In this document: positions 63,910-64,000 of the stretch, piece after piece
Layout: each line of letters begins with the position of its first letter
Numbering within the stretch: the stretch's first letter is position 1
Origin: JBBREP01 sp963716525
GTDB lineage: Bacteria > Actinomycetota > Acidimicrobiia > IMCC26256 > PALSA-610
Length of the DNA stretch: 64,000 nt
Assembly (NCBI GenBank): GCA_963716525.1
Contig: OY970315.1
Coordinates: 2,666,001-2,730,000, forward strand
Reading direction: 5' to 3'
Program-made: the position numbers and the translations under genes
The notes under the pieces: generated by a model
Told to the model about the DNA's origin: nothing
Seen by the model: only the letters and a program-made list of their open reading frames with translations
Databases searched by the model: none

Positions 63910-64000
63910 CGACAGAAGCTAATGGCACTCCGAATGGCGCTCTTATGGTCTCCGAGGGCGAGCAGGTAACCGACATGGGCGGATGGCGGCCTTGACCGCC

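Noticed and set aside
1..64000. tRNA, rRNA, tmRNA genes or a CRISPR array
   Set aside because: No T-loop/anticodon combination, rRNA signature or regularly spaced identical repeats were found by reading. Short GTTCGA-like words lie inside coding sequence. A tRNAscan or Infernal run would settle it.

Overview
The window is high-GC DNA of actinobacterial type, most likely from an uncultured soil or freshwater actinobacterium. The basis is GC-rich third codon positions, frequent GTG starts, at least one leaderless-looking promoter, IS5- and IS1380-type transposons, a SARP/BTAD regulator, FHA and Ser/Thr-kinase signalling, and secreted SH3-like proteins. No rRNA, tRNA or CRISPR array was recognised, so the rank below phylum is inference.

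Layout. 1-8.6 kb: the end of one ABC ATPase, a second ATPase and an FtsX-type permease, then two tandem paralogous OmpR-type two-component systems and a small acidic exported protein. 8.8-13.3 kb: a frameshifted PMT/ArnT-like membrane glycosyltransferase behind an RpiR-type regulator, a divergent membrane-protein pair, a CheY-like receiver and a zinc-ribbon membrane protein. 13.4-24 kb: an accessory, transposon-rich segment with two near-identical 931-bp IS5-family elements, one IS1380-family element, a secreted SH3-like protein, two ApeA-like HEPN proteins and a DxExK nuclease-like protein. IS copy 1 splits a lipoprotein gene and IS copy 2 splits the second HEPN gene. Both genes can be rejoined in frame after removing the IS and one copy of the 3-bp target duplication. 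24.1-33 kb: a UvrD-like helicase with a PD-(D/E)XK plus vWA partner (a candidate defence module), an ECF sigma/anti-sigma pair, a frameshifted zinc-finger nuclease and a convergent HTH protein.

33-47.5 kb is the most coherent unit. Two paralogous secreted beta-propeller proteins flank an operon encoding an FHA-nucleotide-cyclase protein and a giant BTAD-Ser/Thr kinase-nSTAND-WD40 protein. The three promoters of this unit share a paired TTGnnGACG direct repeat with an 11-bp period, the second repeat lying exactly 8 bp before a -10-like hexamer. This is the classical SARP operator geometry, and the SARP-type protein encoded in the middle is the obvious candidate regulator.

47.5-55.2 kb holds single metabolic or resistance-like genes: alpha/beta hydrolase, SRPBCC protein, APH(6)-like kinase, a DUF433/DUF5615 pair, a secreted repeat protein, DUF4160, VOC, a class A beta-lactamase-like serine hydrolase and an arylamine N-acetyltransferase. 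55.3-60.8 kb is a single 1844-residue protein joining PAS-PAS-GGDEF-EAL through one membrane helix to two duplicated right-handed beta-helix domains. The window ends with a second PMT-like glycosyltransferase, a DUF6629-like membrane protein and a frameshifted methyltransferase.

A caution for all readers: about fourteen genes or gene parts need a single-base frame correction. This many in 64 kb suggests indel errors in the assembly rather than real decay. Those genes are given as one feature each, with the estimated break points.
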